Below, piece by piece: positions 48,564 through 63,836 of a stretch of DNA of 64,000 nt. Numbering within the stretch: position 1 is the first letter of the stretch; each line of letters opens with the position of its first letter. Both the position numbers and the translations under genes were made by a program. The notes under the pieces were generated by a model. It did no database searches. It had not been told where the DNA came from and saw nothing but the letters and a program-made list of their open reading frames with translations. Origin of the DNA: Hyperoplus lanceolatus (taxonomy: Eukaryota > Chordata > Actinopteri > Uranoscopiformes > Ammodytidae); assembly GCA_026929865.2 (NCBI GenBank), contig CM049413.1:17376001-17440000 (forward strand), in the 5' to 3' direction.

Positions 48564-49388
48564 TCAACCCCGTTATGGACACTGTGACACCTGTCTGAAT
48601 ATGTTTGTAAAATGTAATCTTTATAAAATCTACGTTTTTGTACTATTCAGATGTCCCCAAAACTAATGCAATATTTGCAAATATAGAAATTACACAACAT
48701 GTCACTTTTCAGCAATACTCAAGTATGAAATGGGTACCTTTTGTGACAGCTATCACCATTTTTGATCAAAGTGTAATCAAAATGTGGTTTTACTTCATAT
48801 TGTTTACTAAAATCAATATTATGATGATTGCCCTAAATATTTCAGACATAGTTCAACAAACAGTTCATATTTTTTATAAGCTTTAAGAAATAAATACCAT
48901 AAATGCAGGTGTGATGGGGTTGAAATTAGGGTAACGGGGTTGAAAATTGTAACGGGGTTGAAGGGGACATAAACAGATTAGAGTTTATTTTGGACTCTAA
49001 TTACTTTCAACTGTCAAAAAAGTAACAGGGTTGAGTGTAACAGGGTTGGGATTTTTTGCTCATTATGGCTGCTGCTCTGCATGTGTGAATAACAGGAAAG
49101 CACACATGGCATGCATGACATAAGAAATCATAAATGTATTCAAAATTACAAATATAATTTTCACAAGTTCTTGTTTTCTATCTTTATTTCATGTAACGGG
49201 GTTGAGTTGTTAAGCTTGACGACAACAATATCAACATTTAAATGACTGAAATATAGTTGTTACAGGTGGTGGTAACTTGCCTCTTTCTGCTGCTGTTGTT
49301 CAAAAGGCCTCTAACATGTCTTCTAATGTTACATTTAACATATGGAACAGTCCATTATTTTTTATGGGTAGTTGTGTAACGGGGTTGA
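48564..49388. repeat. Irregular array of a GTAACGGGGTTGA motif
   Basis: The 13-mer occurs exactly at 48931-48943, 48949-48961, 49193-49205 and 49376-49388. Close variants lie at 48912-48923, 49022-49034 and 49037-49049, and a reversed copy TCAACCCCGTTA at 48564-48575. Spacing is irregular and the intervening DNA is AT-rich, so it is not a simple minisatellite. The reversed copy at one end and forward copy at the other could be terminal repeats of a DNA element about 825 bp long. Confidence 0.75.
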
Positions 49389-51422
49389 GGGTTACCGAGG
49401 GATGGGAGTAAATATTGTGATTTTAATTAATAATCATGAATTTATTTAGAATAAAATCACTTCCTGTAAAAAAGCACATATAGAGGTTTATGTGTATGGC
49501 AACATTTGTTGAAGTTTTTCAAGTTTTACTTGTCATATCCCAAGTAGATTTTCATTGAAGGCTGTGGGGGACATGACAAAATAGATAGTTTCAACTAAAG
49601 AAAACCAGATAATTACTGAAATAAGGATAAAATGTATGTAATGTTTTACATCTTATTAAAGGGGGGACTTCAATTGATGTAAAAAAGCTTTTTAAGAAAG
49701 ATTTAATTGATCTCATAGATAAAATACACTTAAAAAGATCTGAGGGACTCAAATTGTACCGGATTGGTGGAATGACAGCAACACCATACGCCGTTGTTTA
49801 TTCCCTCACAATGAAATTCAAATAAAAAGTATATTGTGGCAAGGATAACATTTGGATGCTAATTTGGATGATATTGGCCTGGCAGTGATCTGCCTTTCAT
49901 GCCATCAATTTGATGGTCAACAAAAATCCCTATCTTTCTAATTCTCAATTCCCACACTGTTTTCCACAAGCTGTTTTGCCAAAACTTACTCCATTCATTG
50001 AATGCATACCGTAAATCCTTGAGTCAAATTTTCTGTGACTCCCAATAAGAGGTACTTGTACACCAGGGGGTTACGTTGAAAGCTCACTCTATTAACTTTA
50101 CGCAGCAACAAATATAATAAAGATTTGGTTAAAAATACATGTTTTTGTTAAAAGGAACAATAAAGAGACAAACAATGATTGAGAATTGGTGTGGTGTCAT
50201 CTTTAGATAGCTAAAGTATAATCAGATAGTTACAGTAAGCATACATAGTTGAAATAGTTAGAAAAAGTATAATGGATACATTGTTGTGACGTCCAGCTTC
50301 TGCCACTCCAATTGGTAATAGCTCGGGGTGAAAGTAGCACTCAGAATATTCATATTTTTAACAACTTTATGGTGAATGTAGCAAATTATTTACTTAAATG
50401 CTATGAGTGCCACAGAATATTTTTGCAAATATTATAACAATGTACAAATCATATCAACTTGTTTTGTTTTAAATTATGACTACATGGATCAACAGTTAAA
50501 TGGTTAAAGTCTCTGTCTTTGAATTGATGAGGGGATAATGCAACCAAAATTAAGGGACCAATAAAGCAAACACACCTTTCCAGGTTAGGAAGTAAAGATG
50601 TGCATGTGAACCCTTATTATGCCAGTGCTACAGGTAACCTGACACTGAACATCACAAAATATCAGGACTTCTTTTGACATTGTATTTGAGAGATGCTGCA
50701 GCAGAAGTTCCCATTAGGAGCTAGTCAGTCTGATATGCACTGGCACAAACTAAACCGTTTAGTAAAGGCAGCAGAGTTCCCTCCAGCACAGGTGGAAAAC
50801 CCACAGGTCTGCCCTGAGCACAAACACACTGAAACAATTAATAAGCATTTTTTAAGAAATAACCAACTGTTGTTTATGTTGACCTAACCTTAGCAGATTT
50901 ATACTCTTTTTGGCAAGCAGCTGCTGTCCTCTATTGCTGGTAAACATCAATGGCACTGAATCTTTTAGTGGTACAGAGTATCAGACTGTAACAGCCGACT
51001 GTCAACCCTGGCTTTGGCAAAAATGTAATCTTGAGCAAAGCGACCCATACAATTAAATAGTATGTGGAATATATTGTAACAATATCCACTGTTAGTTGTA
51101 GTTGTTGTTGAATAACATCCAGTTAATAATCTACACCACATAACAAAAACACGAACAATGCATATTGCAGAATTGTTGAAACATAAAGGTCAACGTACTG
51201 GTGTGGAAGATGAAAAAAGCACGAAGACAGTGAGAACGCAAGGAAACGGTCGAATGGCTGTAAAATACTTATTTAAAAAGTACTTTTTGTTTATTTTCTA
51301 CCTCTTTTGGACCTGAAAATGGCGCCACTGAACCATAAAATGCTACTGCGTTCAACTCTCACCCTGCCTTGTGTCCGACACAGATCGGGTTGTGAGAGTT
51401 TGACACCGACAGTCACCCTCAC
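49389..51422. other. Long non-coding stretch
   Basis: AT-rich; no gene or repeat boundary recognised. Confidence 0.55.
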
Positions 51423-51484
51423 CATTTGTTGTGGAGTTCCGGTTATCAAGTCCTGCTGTTGTCAGTCCTGATCCAACATGCTCA
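51423..51484 (-). CDS. Candidate internal exon S, gene unidentified
   Basis: On the minus strand a strong pyrimidine tract ending GTGTGCCTCCAG precedes a 62 bp segment that ends AACAAATG before GTGAGGG, a good donor. Only one of three frames is open: EHVGSGLTTAGLDNRNSTTN, entering with one base (phase 2) and leaving with one base (phase 1). Its entry phase fits the exit phase of candidate R at 55445. No protein family is recognised, and a short open segment with splice-like borders can arise by chance. Confidence 0.35.
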
Positions 51485-54026
51485 CTGGAGGCACACAAAA
51501 GACACCGGAGAGAAAATTGCATTGGAAATTTGGAGGAAATGAAGTGGCACAAAGAAACTGTTAATGAAAAAAAAGCATTGTGAAATTTGTGAAAAGCTAT
51601 TTCATTTCAAAGAATTTTCTTTTTGTTCTCTGCCTTTGATGCAAGTGAAAAGCACTTCACATGATGATGGGAAAACACAATTGATTCCTCGGATTCCCAT
51701 TTTTCATGAAATATCCAACAAAACGTACCTCCCATAAAAAAACACGATGAATTGGACATTTGTCTCCGAGCTGTATTCTCTCTCCTTCATCTTTTAGTCG
51801 TAATCAATTTCATACAAAAATATGCATTCCTGCTCCCTATTTGTGGATTGGCCTGCATACTTGAAGTGATTCACCATACTTTGTTTAGAAAAGTTGATTT
51901 ATATAATTTTATATATAAATCCTTTGGCGGGTAGTGGTGTTTGAAATCCAACTTTTGAGTACAACGCAGGTTGCAGTGAAACACAGGAAAAAGACTTTGG
52001 AATTACAGTATCTCCCCCACCTCCCTTTCTTTCAGGTGACGAGGTGGGCGGGCGGCGTTACGCATGGCTGGGAGCTATAGGCTGAGTGCTGCTCTGCTCT
52101 GTGAACCTCCACTGTGTTTACTCATTAAGTTTGTCAAGACAAGAGGAGGGAAATTGTCACCCTCAAATTGTCTCCCGCTAAGTGCTGACGTCAATGGGGT
52201 CCATACGATGATGTGAGTGCTGCTTTCCCCTTACATGGGCCTTGTTTATGGGGAATTATTATCGAGTTGCTTTCTCTGCATGGCTTGTTCTCCCTTTTAC
52301 CCCACTCATTTACTTCTCTGTCAATCCTCTCCATCTCTTACGTTGCCATGTAAGTTTAACGAGCCTTCTGAAATATTTATAGCGGGCTCTATCGTCTCGG
52401 TCAAATCTTTACTCATTTCACCACAACAAGGCATAGTTCTTCTGCCTCGCGATGACAAGGGTAAGAGGAGACAGCGTGAAGCGCTTGTGTCCTTTGAGCA
52501 GCTATTAAGACTGTCTGTTTGAAGCTCACTGAGAAACGGGGCCCCTCTGGCAGCTGCTGTTCACCACACAAGGTGTTGTTGTATCCATGCCTTTCAGATG
52601 TATGATGCATCGCAGGCAGACAAATGCAGGGTACAGTCGCACACACTCAGCGCCAATAAGCACGCAACACCCACTGTGGATCCGCTTTTAACTCACAGTA
52701 CTTGCCAAATTAGGAATATAAAGGATCACAGCCAGGGCACATTATTATAACAATTTATTTTAGTATAGAGTCATTATTTTGAGAACAATCAGCATGCAGT
52801 GGCTTTGAAGGTGGTGGCTACGTGCAGATACACCCGAATGCACGAAGGGCTTTGCACAAAATAAGCCTATTCAAAGATATGCACTCAATGTTTGTGCACA
52901 GACACATTAATAACAATAAAAATGGTGAGGTCTAACACCACTGTGAATAAATGGCTTTATTCTAAATGACTGCATCAATACAGGCACAAAATGACTGCCA
53001 TCTTTACCCTTGTGGTAGCTGATAAGCTGACAATTGGACAGTGAGAGTACAGCGGCAAACTGAGGATGCATTATTCACCTCCTCTAAATTCATTTCACAT
53101 TCACTGGTTCATTAGGTTCACGCCCTGCATCCACATGAAGCGAACATGTCACACACATATTATAGATATTACTGATATTTAGAACTCAAAAGTCAACATA
53201 ATATGTTTTTTTTTAATTCTGCTATTACTTTTTCCCCTTCGGATCTAAAGTCTATGTTGTCAATGATGTGTGTAGCACAGGTGCCTCTACCTTTAAGAAA
53301 TGAATGCTCCTAGGGCGGGGCAGCTAGTCAGGTGACAGGAAGTGTCACAAACGTGTTTTTTTTTTAGTTTTCAAATACATGTTTGCATGTAGGAGGCATA
53401 TCAGAAAAGCAGTTTGATCAGCTCTTCAGTTACAAGGCTGTGGATGATCATCTTGTTGGTCAAATCAAAGTCTGTAAGTGTTACTTTCCTTTGCATGTAT
53501 TCAGTGGTTGATTTTTTTTTAACATGTTGGAGAGTTGGTATGCTCAGCTAATGAGCCCAATTCAGAACTTTTCAGATATGTTAGCTTTAAATCCGCAGCA
53601 TGGGCAGCCCCTTAGCAAATTAGCATATATGTGGTTCAGAGAAATTCACAGGCTCTATTCACCAGACCAGTTTCTCTCATATTTCTCATGCATGCCTTAA
53701 AGAATCAATATTCTCCTCTTTATATCAAAGCAGCTGTTTATACCGACTATGAAACAGCTTGCACTTCACACTTCCCCCAAAAGCATATTTTTTATACTAT
53801 TTTTACTTGGACTTGAAAACATAACTACAATGATTGTATGTACATAGCTGGCTTAAAACGTCCATAGTTGAAGCTGTAAAAAGTGTGAAGCAACTGGCGT
53901 ACTGCTGAGGTGAGACCAATGTAGACAAGAATAACATTTAAGACGTTTTTTTTTTTTTACTTCACATTTTCAATACTGTGCCCCTGCACCAGTAAACATT
54001 GTGACGGAAAAAAAAACTGTGTTGGA
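51485..54026. other. Long non-coding stretch
   Basis: Less repetitive than most of the window. 52,010-52,210 is relatively GC-rich. No bounded repeat; open frames lack motifs. Confidence 0.5.
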
Positions 54027-54375
54027 TTTCAAGGTGGAGTCATCGATTCTGGAGAAAACTTGCTGTCAAAATCACATTTTCCGTCGAAATCTGTGAATAT
54101 CTCATCACGATCCGCTACCTGTCCGTACTGGTGTGCACTGAAAAAGAAATCTGGTTTTAATACACAGCCTAGGATCTGTAAAAGGGTACGTAGACAAGTA
54201 GCTAGCAACATATCCGTTAACTGAGCCTAGGCCTCTGTTTAACACTGGATTTATTTTCAGCGCACACACACACACACACACACAGTATGTGGTAGTGGTT
54301 TGTGAGTAGATGTTCAATGATTTTGACAAAAAGTGATTTTGTCTACAAGCATTCTAGAGAATCGCTGCCACATTG
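54027..54375. mobile_element. TTAA-type MITE, family A copy 3 with grown CA repeat
   Basis: Left end AGGTGGAGTCATCGATTCTG follows a mutated TTCA. The body matches copy 1 through the CACAGCC, CTAGCAACATATCC, GAGCCTAGGC and GATTTTGACAAAAAGTG blocks. The right end is eroded after GAGAATCGCTG. Where copy 1 has GTGCACACACAGTA, this copy has a (CA)n run at 54262-54284. Confidence 0.75.
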
Positions 54376-55085
54376 CCTGATTTGGTGTAAATGCAGCCTT
54401 ATGGTCGCTCTCTGTTAGCACAAGTAAACCACTGGACCACATGAATTCGACCCAATGGGAACAATTAAAATTTTTGGCAAATTGTGTTTATTTTATGGCT
54501 ATGCAACAATGTGTGAATACGTGCACTCAAGGAAACAAGCACTAGCTGCAGAAATTACAATAACCTTTCGAGAACCTTTTCATTGATCGTCCGCATCCGT
54601 ATAAAGTCTTTAAAAGGGAACATTCTAAATATATACAGTACTGTATATCTGTATGATGGTGGAACAAAACGAAAAGCCTTCGCTTCTAAAGCTCTAGCCT
54701 CTTTGCTTCTCATGGTGACTGTCATACTGTAGGACTTATTAATAAAGACAGCCTGAATTCTTCTCAAATAGGACAGAGCAGACACAACATGTGGCAGCAT
54801 GAAATTCACTGTGACACCACTATAGCTACCAGTGCCAACAAAGAAAAGAAGAGGGGAGAAAGAAAAAGAGTAAGTGTTGGTCTAAGGGAATAAAATATGA
54901 TGGAGAGGAAGAGTAAGGAGTGGGAGGAAGTATGAGGAATGATCCCTAATTGTGCTTGTCTTATGAGGGGCATCCATCAGGAGTGACACCAGGGCAAATA
55001 AAACCATTTTTTCCCCCATATTCAATTATATAGCGTGAGGCAAGCTTTTATACGCAAAGGCACACACAGACACATACATACAATA

Positions 55086-55120
<35 letters not shown>

Positions 55121-55444
55121 TCTCTCACTTCTGATTCACCTGTGTGCACAGCGTATTCCAATCTAATACTCGGTGGCTTATACTTAGCATCACTCTCACC
55201 AAGATTGTTTAATCTCTGCCGAGGAAGATTTATTGCACGGTGGGGCAGCATTGTATGTAATACAAGCTGACAGTTTCATGAAATAAAATAGGAATCAATG
55301 GGGATCTTAGTCACAGCTGCAGCGTGCGTGCACACACTCCCACGTAAATTGCAGTTGGACATTTATATATAGCAGCTCGGATTAGAAACTGCTTCCAAAC
55401 AGTCAGGGATAGTGTGAAACTGTGATTGTGTTGAACGGCCTCAC
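54376..55444. other. Non-coding stretch with (CA)n
   Basis: A (CA)15 array lies at 55088-55118. No gene seen. Confidence 0.55.
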
Positions 55445-55516
55445 CTGTTGGAATGGAAAACGGGGACATCTAAGTCCTTGAGGACAGTTGGCTCGATGCG
55501 GCTGCGCTCCAAAATG
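55445..55516 (-). CDS. Candidate internal exon R, gene unidentified
   Basis: Minus strand: acceptor-like CCCCTCTCTCCCTCCAG before 55516 and donor AACAG/GTGAGG at 55445/55444. The 72 bp segment keeps length divisible by three. The most protein-like frame reads ILERSRIEPTVLKDLDVP and then VFHSN, entering and leaving in phase 2. A second frame is also open, so frame choice is an inference. Entry phase fits candidate T (59225), exit phase fits candidate S (51423). No family recognised. Confidence 0.4.
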
Positions 55517-55579
55517 CTGGAGGGAGAGAGGGGATTACACAAGTGATTAGGAGAATATAAACAAGCGATTTGAGGATGC

Positions 55580-55604
55580 AGAGAGAGAGAGAGAGAGAGA
55601 GAGA
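55580..55604. repeat. (GA)n microsatellite
   Basis: About 12 units. Confidence 0.9.
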
Positions 55605-57842
55605 AGCAGAGAAAAAGAGGAATGAAGAATGAAGAATATGACTAATGATGAGAAAGAGAGAATCAATGTTCAACTAGATTGAAAGCCAAGAAAGCGTCGA
55701 TGAGGAGTGGGTCTGAGGCATCCCTTTGCTGATAAACAGTCTAACCAGGTTGGGCAGCTTCGCCTTACTCAATGAATAAGTAAAGAGATGAGTTCAGTGA
55801 ACTGTCTATGTGTGGTATTTCAGAAATACAATGGAACTGGGGCGGGGGGGGGAAACAATTTGGACATATTGCTTTGGAGCGTTTCCATAAAGAAAGGTAA
55901 CAAAACACCTACACCGCAATATCACAGAAATCTCAGTGCTGAGTCGTCCTATAAAGTTGTCTTGTCACGGCTGAATGGGGAACTGATGAAGTCTCTTGCT
56001 GTTAAAAAATTAAAAGGTGTCATTTCTCGTATGGAACCATATTAAAGCAGGACTTATTGAAGTTGTTCTTTCTTTGGCTTGGTATTTATTTAACCAATAT
56101 TATAATTACCAAAAGTGCAATTCTTTCTTTGTTCTGTTTTTTTTTTCTGCAGTGGGAGCAAAAAGCCTTTGGTTCTGACTGACAATGCTGGTCCTGTAAT
56201 TCGATTGGTGCACATTCTGTGTGGGCACCACTACACATAGGCTTTGAAATCGCTTCTATTTTGACGTCCACACAGGCACTTAACCAGCTGGAGGGCAGAC
56301 GTTGTTAGCAGTTGCTTTGTACCATGTGTCATTTGAGCACTCCCTACATTATGTGTATGATGCGTTTTAGGCGCGCCCTGGAAGTTGACAAGCGCCTTTC
56401 CCGGCAATAACAGTTTCAGTTAACAGATGCCGAGGGAAATGCCCACCCACAGGCTGTTTCCACAAATGTGTCCAAAAAACTGTTTTATCGTCTTTTGACA
56501 AAATGAAATCATGTGCACAATAGCCACGGTATCATTATAGCTTTTATTTCCTTACACAGGGATTTTAGTACGGCTATAATTTGGTAACAAACATTTTTTC
56601 TACGCTTGTAAAAGCCCCTATGTGCTGGATGCCACTCCGGAATTGTCTCTATTTTTACAAACACATACATTTACATCCCAAAAAATACCAACAAATCAAT
56701 TCTAACTTCCTTTTAAACATGATAAGCAAAATGTATTAGTCATGTCAATACGTGTGACTATATAATATAAACTTGTGGTTTGAGTGACTGCTTAATGCAA
56801 AGAAACTAAGCACAGCAGAGCAGTTATGAATGAAACACCTTAAACCTTTAAGACATCATTAGAATAAGACTCATTCTTTTAAAATCATGGCTATCATTAA
56901 TCAAGGTTTATTATATATTTTGAAGGGCTGTAAGTTACATGAATCATAGTCAAATTTCCACTGCATAGATAAGCTAATGAGCTAATTAGAGAAGAGACCA
57001 TCAACGTGAAGAGCAAATTTAACCCGATTCAAAGCTGTGCTGTTATATAATATCAATAATAATAGATATGTTTAGGTTTATCAGCAATGCTCAACAAATC
57101 TCCATAAGTGTTGTTGTGGTAATTTTGCGCTTTGGTTAATTATTTTATCCGAAGCTATTGCGCCTGGTTGCTGCTTTTTGACATACAGTATATGAGTATT
57201 TCATGTGAAGCTCAGAGAGGTCTCAGGAATTCTCAGATTTTTTGATTATGAACAAACACATTGATTGGCCCGTTTTTAACCAAGTCTGTGTCTCGCTTCC
57301 CACCTCAAAATCCATCTATGGATCTCTCTCTGAGACGATTAGGCTTCTTCTGTGCTCCCTCTCTTACCACCCCCATGAAAACAGTCAAGGGGGGGGGAAC
57401 TGTCCCATATTCTTTAGGGACTTTGAAGTATTTTCCTTTGGAGCACATATCACAACACGAAGAACCCTGGTTTGTTGCCTAGTGACACGATTTTGTTCAT
57501 CCTCCTTACTTTAAAGATTGCCTCAGCAAAAAGAGTTCACATTAGCACAGGCCACATGTTACTGATCAAATGGACATGCTGCTAAAAGGAACACTCAAGC
57601 AGAGAAGTGCACAAACACGCCACCTGCTTGAATGGGTCCGTTATGAGAAGACACACATACGTGACGTGTGTATAACAAAGGAAAAAGGAGGTAAAACGCA
57701 GTGAAAAAACATGTTTAATGATCTAATTCATTGAGCTTACGGGATAACATTGGCACATTTTCATGATCTTTGTTTCACACTTCACCCTTTCTGTCTGGTT
57801 TAGCTTTTCCATGTTTGCTTCAATCACACACTGATATCAAAA
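55605..57842. other. Non-coding stretch, no gene seen
   Basis: AT-rich unique-looking DNA; open frames lack motifs. Confidence 0.55.
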
Positions 57843-57874
57843 ACACACACACACACACACACACAGACACACAC
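57843..57874. repeat. (CA)n microsatellite
   Basis: Interrupted once by G. Confidence 0.9.
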
Positions 57875-57924
57875 TTGCGTACTTGAGAAAGGAAAAGGCT
57901 ACCTGCCAGAGAACAACAACATAC

Positions 57925-57963
57925 CTGTGTAGCCTAGCAACAGCTTGGAGACAGGCTTATTAG
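57925..57963 (-). CDS. Weak candidate micro-exon Q
   Basis: Minus strand: excellent acceptor (TTCTTCTCCCTTTTCGCAG) and donor ACACAG/GTATGT around 39 bp. One frame is open, NKPVSKLLLGYT, in phase 1 on both sides. That phase does not fit candidates T and R, which are phase 2, so it would have to be an alternative exon, belong to another transcript, or be chance. Confidence 0.2.
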
Positions 57964-58016
57964 CTGCGAAAAGGGAGAAGAATGCAAGTGGGAAAACTTT
58001 GGCCCATGCCTCTCGT

Positions 58017-58017
<1 letters not shown>

Positions 58018-58071
<54 letters not shown>

Positions 58072-58074
58072 CAC
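58018..58074. repeat. (CT)n/(CA)n compound microsatellite
   Basis: Short CT run, then CA units with one AAC interruption. Confidence 0.9.
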
Positions 58075-58840
<766 letters not shown>

Positions 58841-59224
58841 CTGCCTGCGCGTGTGCGTGCAAAAGAAAGAGACGGGGAGACACAGAGTACAGCGGCAAAC
58901 TGAGGCAGGCGAAGATTTTCAAATAATGTGTCCCTTTCCGAAATAGTTCCCCTAACTTTTTCACACTCTCTATAAACATTTACACGCATCCCTGCATCAG
59001 CTGTTTTGCTGCCAAAACTAAAACTTTTATAATGTCCCTCTCCATCACCATTAACAATCTCCCTCTATCTCCCTCTCTCTTTCTCTCCCACTCCACCTTG
59101 CATCTCATTGCTCGGCTTACACCGAGAGACCCCCATATCGCCACTTCCGCCCAGGGGGAATGTGCACTGCAGGTTCAGTAATTATCCTGCTGGATTGGAG
59201 CTGCTGAGGCCAAAGGGGGCACAC

Positions 59225-59269
59225 CTCAGAGTGCAGCGAGCCTTGCTGTAGCTGTCACCGCCACACACG
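59225..59269 (-). CDS. Candidate internal exon T, gene unidentified
   Basis: Minus strand: acceptor GTTGCACTTTCTTTCAG and a modest donor CTGAG/GTGTGC around 45 bp. One useful frame, VCGGDSYSKARCTL, enters and leaves in phase 2, compatible with candidate R downstream on that strand. Donor lacks the usual AAGT extension. No family recognised. Confidence 0.3.
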
Positions 59270-59920
59270 CTGAAAGAAAGTGCAACCCAAATTTAAATAG
59301 GTCGTACACGGGGAAGGGCATATAGTGAGGAAAGAGTGAGGAGAGATTTGCAGAGGAGGAGAAGTTGGAATTGTAAAAATATGGTTCTGTTTTTCCCACA
59401 TTTTTACACGGTGCAAACTCCCCAGTGAATCGATCAATGACGGGAAAACCAAATAAAGCTTGGAGAAACAACAGACGTGTGCACTGAAAGACCAGTTTTG
59501 TGTATCCTTCACTGTACACTGGTCATTTGCCTAAGAGCATTTTTACAGAAGATATTCCAACGCTCTCTCTAATAAACGTGTTTTGCTGTGGATTCACAAG
59601 CATCTGTGGCGATGAATAAAGTTTTGAAAGTCTCCACGTCCTCTTGCACACTGCCAGTGCAAAAGTTCTTGCATCGTTCAACAGTTTTCGGATGGTTAGT
59701 AGGAGAGCCTATGAGGTGCATCGAATAATATCTTTGAAAAATGCTTATTTTCTTTTTTACTGCAAGTTAGGTGAGAAGGTTGAAACCACTCTGGTGTCTG
59801 TCCGCTTTATCCAGAGCTAGCATATTGTTAGTTTAGCTTGGCATACAGAGTGAAAACAATCACCCAAACATTGTCCAAAGAAATGTTTAAAGAAATTTAA
59901 ATATCTGGCAACCACAATAT
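59270..59920. other. Non-coding stretch, no gene seen
   Basis: Overlapping minus-strand open frames (59226-59519) without motif beyond candidate T. Confidence 0.5.
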
Positions 59921-60302
59921 TTAAACCTGCAGTGTGTAGAATTTATGGTTTTATTTCCGAGCAGATTTTGTAGAAAGTAATTATAATATCCATAAGTACG
60001 TTTAATGTAGTGCATAATAGCTGAAAAAAAATGTTTTGAATTATTATTTTTTCCCTTAGAAAGGGTCTCATATATGTCCATATTTCCGCATATTGTGGAC
60101 CAAGGCCTAGTGCCACCATCTTGAAAGTGTCATAGTTGGAATGTCATCAGGTGCATTGTTTAAAATTTAGAATTGTTCTTGTCCTTGAAGGCCACTGTAG
60201 CTTCTGTTATTATTCGAAAGGGTTGGGGTTACCCAGGGAGTGTTGCATTCTAGAACTTGTAGAACTTTCTTGATGATGTCATATTACACACTGCACCTTT
60301 AA
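59921..60302. mobile_element. TTAA-flanked MITE, family E copy 2
   Basis: 374 bp (59925-60298) between two TTAA sites. Left end ACCTGCAGTGTGTAGAA, right end reversed AGGTGCAGTGTGTAATA. Shares GGCCACTGTAGCTTC (60199-60213) with copy 1 at 15361. No coding capacity. Confidence 0.85.
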
Positions 60303-62344
<2,042 letters not shown>

Positions 62345-62525
62345 TTAAAGGTGCTCAGAGGAACTTTCTGTTTGTGTTCATTCTTGCACCCCCTTTGAAC
62401 AAAAGCGGTAGTGTTTTTACTACGCTGTTGTTCCTGGGTGAGCGTACCAGGACAAAGACATGACGTAAAACAATATACAAATAGCATTCTTTGCACTGAT
62501 GGTCTTTTTAGCTGTTACATTTGTT
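62345..62525. mobile_element. TTAA-type element, family B copy 2 (truncated)
   Basis: Starts TTAA-AGGTGCTCAGAGGAAC. Matches copy 1 at CTTTGAACAAAAGCGGTA and GCACTGATGGTCTTTTTAGC. The right terminal repeat is missing, and the middle is much shorter than in copy 1. Confidence 0.65.
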
Positions 62526-63740
62526 GTGCCTACACAGAGTGTCATTTATAAGCAGTTAATGCTGCCATAGTGCGTTCCAAGAGACTAAAGTCTAAAGGCC
62601 GTTTCACACGGGAGGTGTTTGTTGCCCCTGGTAATGCATTCTCAATGGAGAGGCGAGGGTTTTTTTCTTTTCTCTCTGCTTCTCATTTTAACTACGTACA
62701 TCCACACACACTCTTACACTCGTTATTTCCGCTCATGTATTCTTAATGAATACATGAGTGTTGAGCTTTGGTAACGTAAAGTTAAGATTGTGTTAAGACT
62801 TAAGTCTTCCCGCATCATTCTTATGATTCTTATTGGTGTTTGAGTGCGGCAGTATAGAATACATGATTTGTATGCTACTTCCCCATGGTTAAAGGTAGAA
62901 TATTCAACTCACAGAAGTTGTCCACCACGTTGCTAGAGTGACATTCCTTTGTCACACGCACATACACACCACCCCCCCCCCACACACACACACACACACA
63001 CACACACTCTACACATGTGCACACATACCCACACATAGACCTATAGATATTTATACTGTAAACTGTTCTTGTTATTGCTTGTGCTGTTTGCTTTCTTAAT
63101 TTACATTAGTTAATGGTTATTCACTTGTGTGTATCGTTTTAATCAACTTGCCTAAGTGAATAAACCCTTACATTTTGATATTAAGAAGTGTCTGTGATAT
63201 TTGTGTCTTGTATTTCACTAATTGCTGGTAAATAATGTCCATGCTCGAATAATCACTCCTTCATTATCTTAAATGTGCATTGTAACCAACTGTGACATTT
63301 TAAAAGGTAAATCCCTTTACATTGAGACTGTTTTTCTGATTTGGTATAGAGTTCCCTTTTATAAAGGGTGGTGCTCCATAGGTATTCATAAGTCATTTGA
63401 TTAGCTAGCCTAATTTAATTGACCATTAATAAACAATTTTTCTAAATATTATAATTTCTTTGAAATTAATAATATTCTTGACCTTGACCAAATCTACCCC
63501 TTATGAATTCCCAACACATTTAATGTATGATCGCCAGATGGAAAAGTAGACTGAGACGGGAAAACTTAACCATTAATCTACTGAAGGGAAGTATTCAGAT
63601 TAGATGGAGACATGTAAACCACACACTGTGACATAGAAAATCATGGAAAATAGGAATGGGAGAGTGCACAAATTGGCTTAATAGACTCAAGTGTGTATTC
63701 ATTAAGCAGTTGAAATCACAATGATACAGTATATATTCAC
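62526..63740. other. Non-coding stretch with hairpin and C/CA repeats
   Basis: A perfect hairpin (CTCATGTATTC at 62732-62742 with 62748-62758, loop TTAAT) and a C run followed by (CA)n at 62972-63007. A CTAAAGGCCGTTTCACAC block near 62594 may be a remnant of another transposon. No gene. Confidence 0.55.
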
Positions 63741-63836
63741 CTGATGAGCGGGATTGTAAACAGGTCTCACCAAGCGGGCTGGGTTGCGAGGACGAGGGCC
63801 ATGGTACATAGCGGCATTCACAAACGGAATGGCTGC
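63741..63836 (-). CDS. Weak candidate exon P, gene unidentified
   Basis: Minus strand: acceptor-like CCTTCTCCGGTTCAG and donor CATCAG/GTGAAT around a 96 bp segment. One frame (phase 0) reads AAIPFVNAAMYHGPRPRNPA and RLVRPVYNPAHQ, a proline/arginine-rich but not low-complexity peptide; another frame is also open. GC content is higher than in the flanks. The start could instead be an acceptor at 63869 or 63889. Not in phase with candidate T, so missing exons or chance would be needed. Confidence 0.3.

Noticed and set aside
53391..53476. Plus-strand open segment containing KQFDQLFSYKAVDDHLVG before GTAAGTG, possible exon
   Set aside because: The base before the donor is T, the acceptor side is weak, an in-frame stop lies just upstream, and no partner exon in phase was found.
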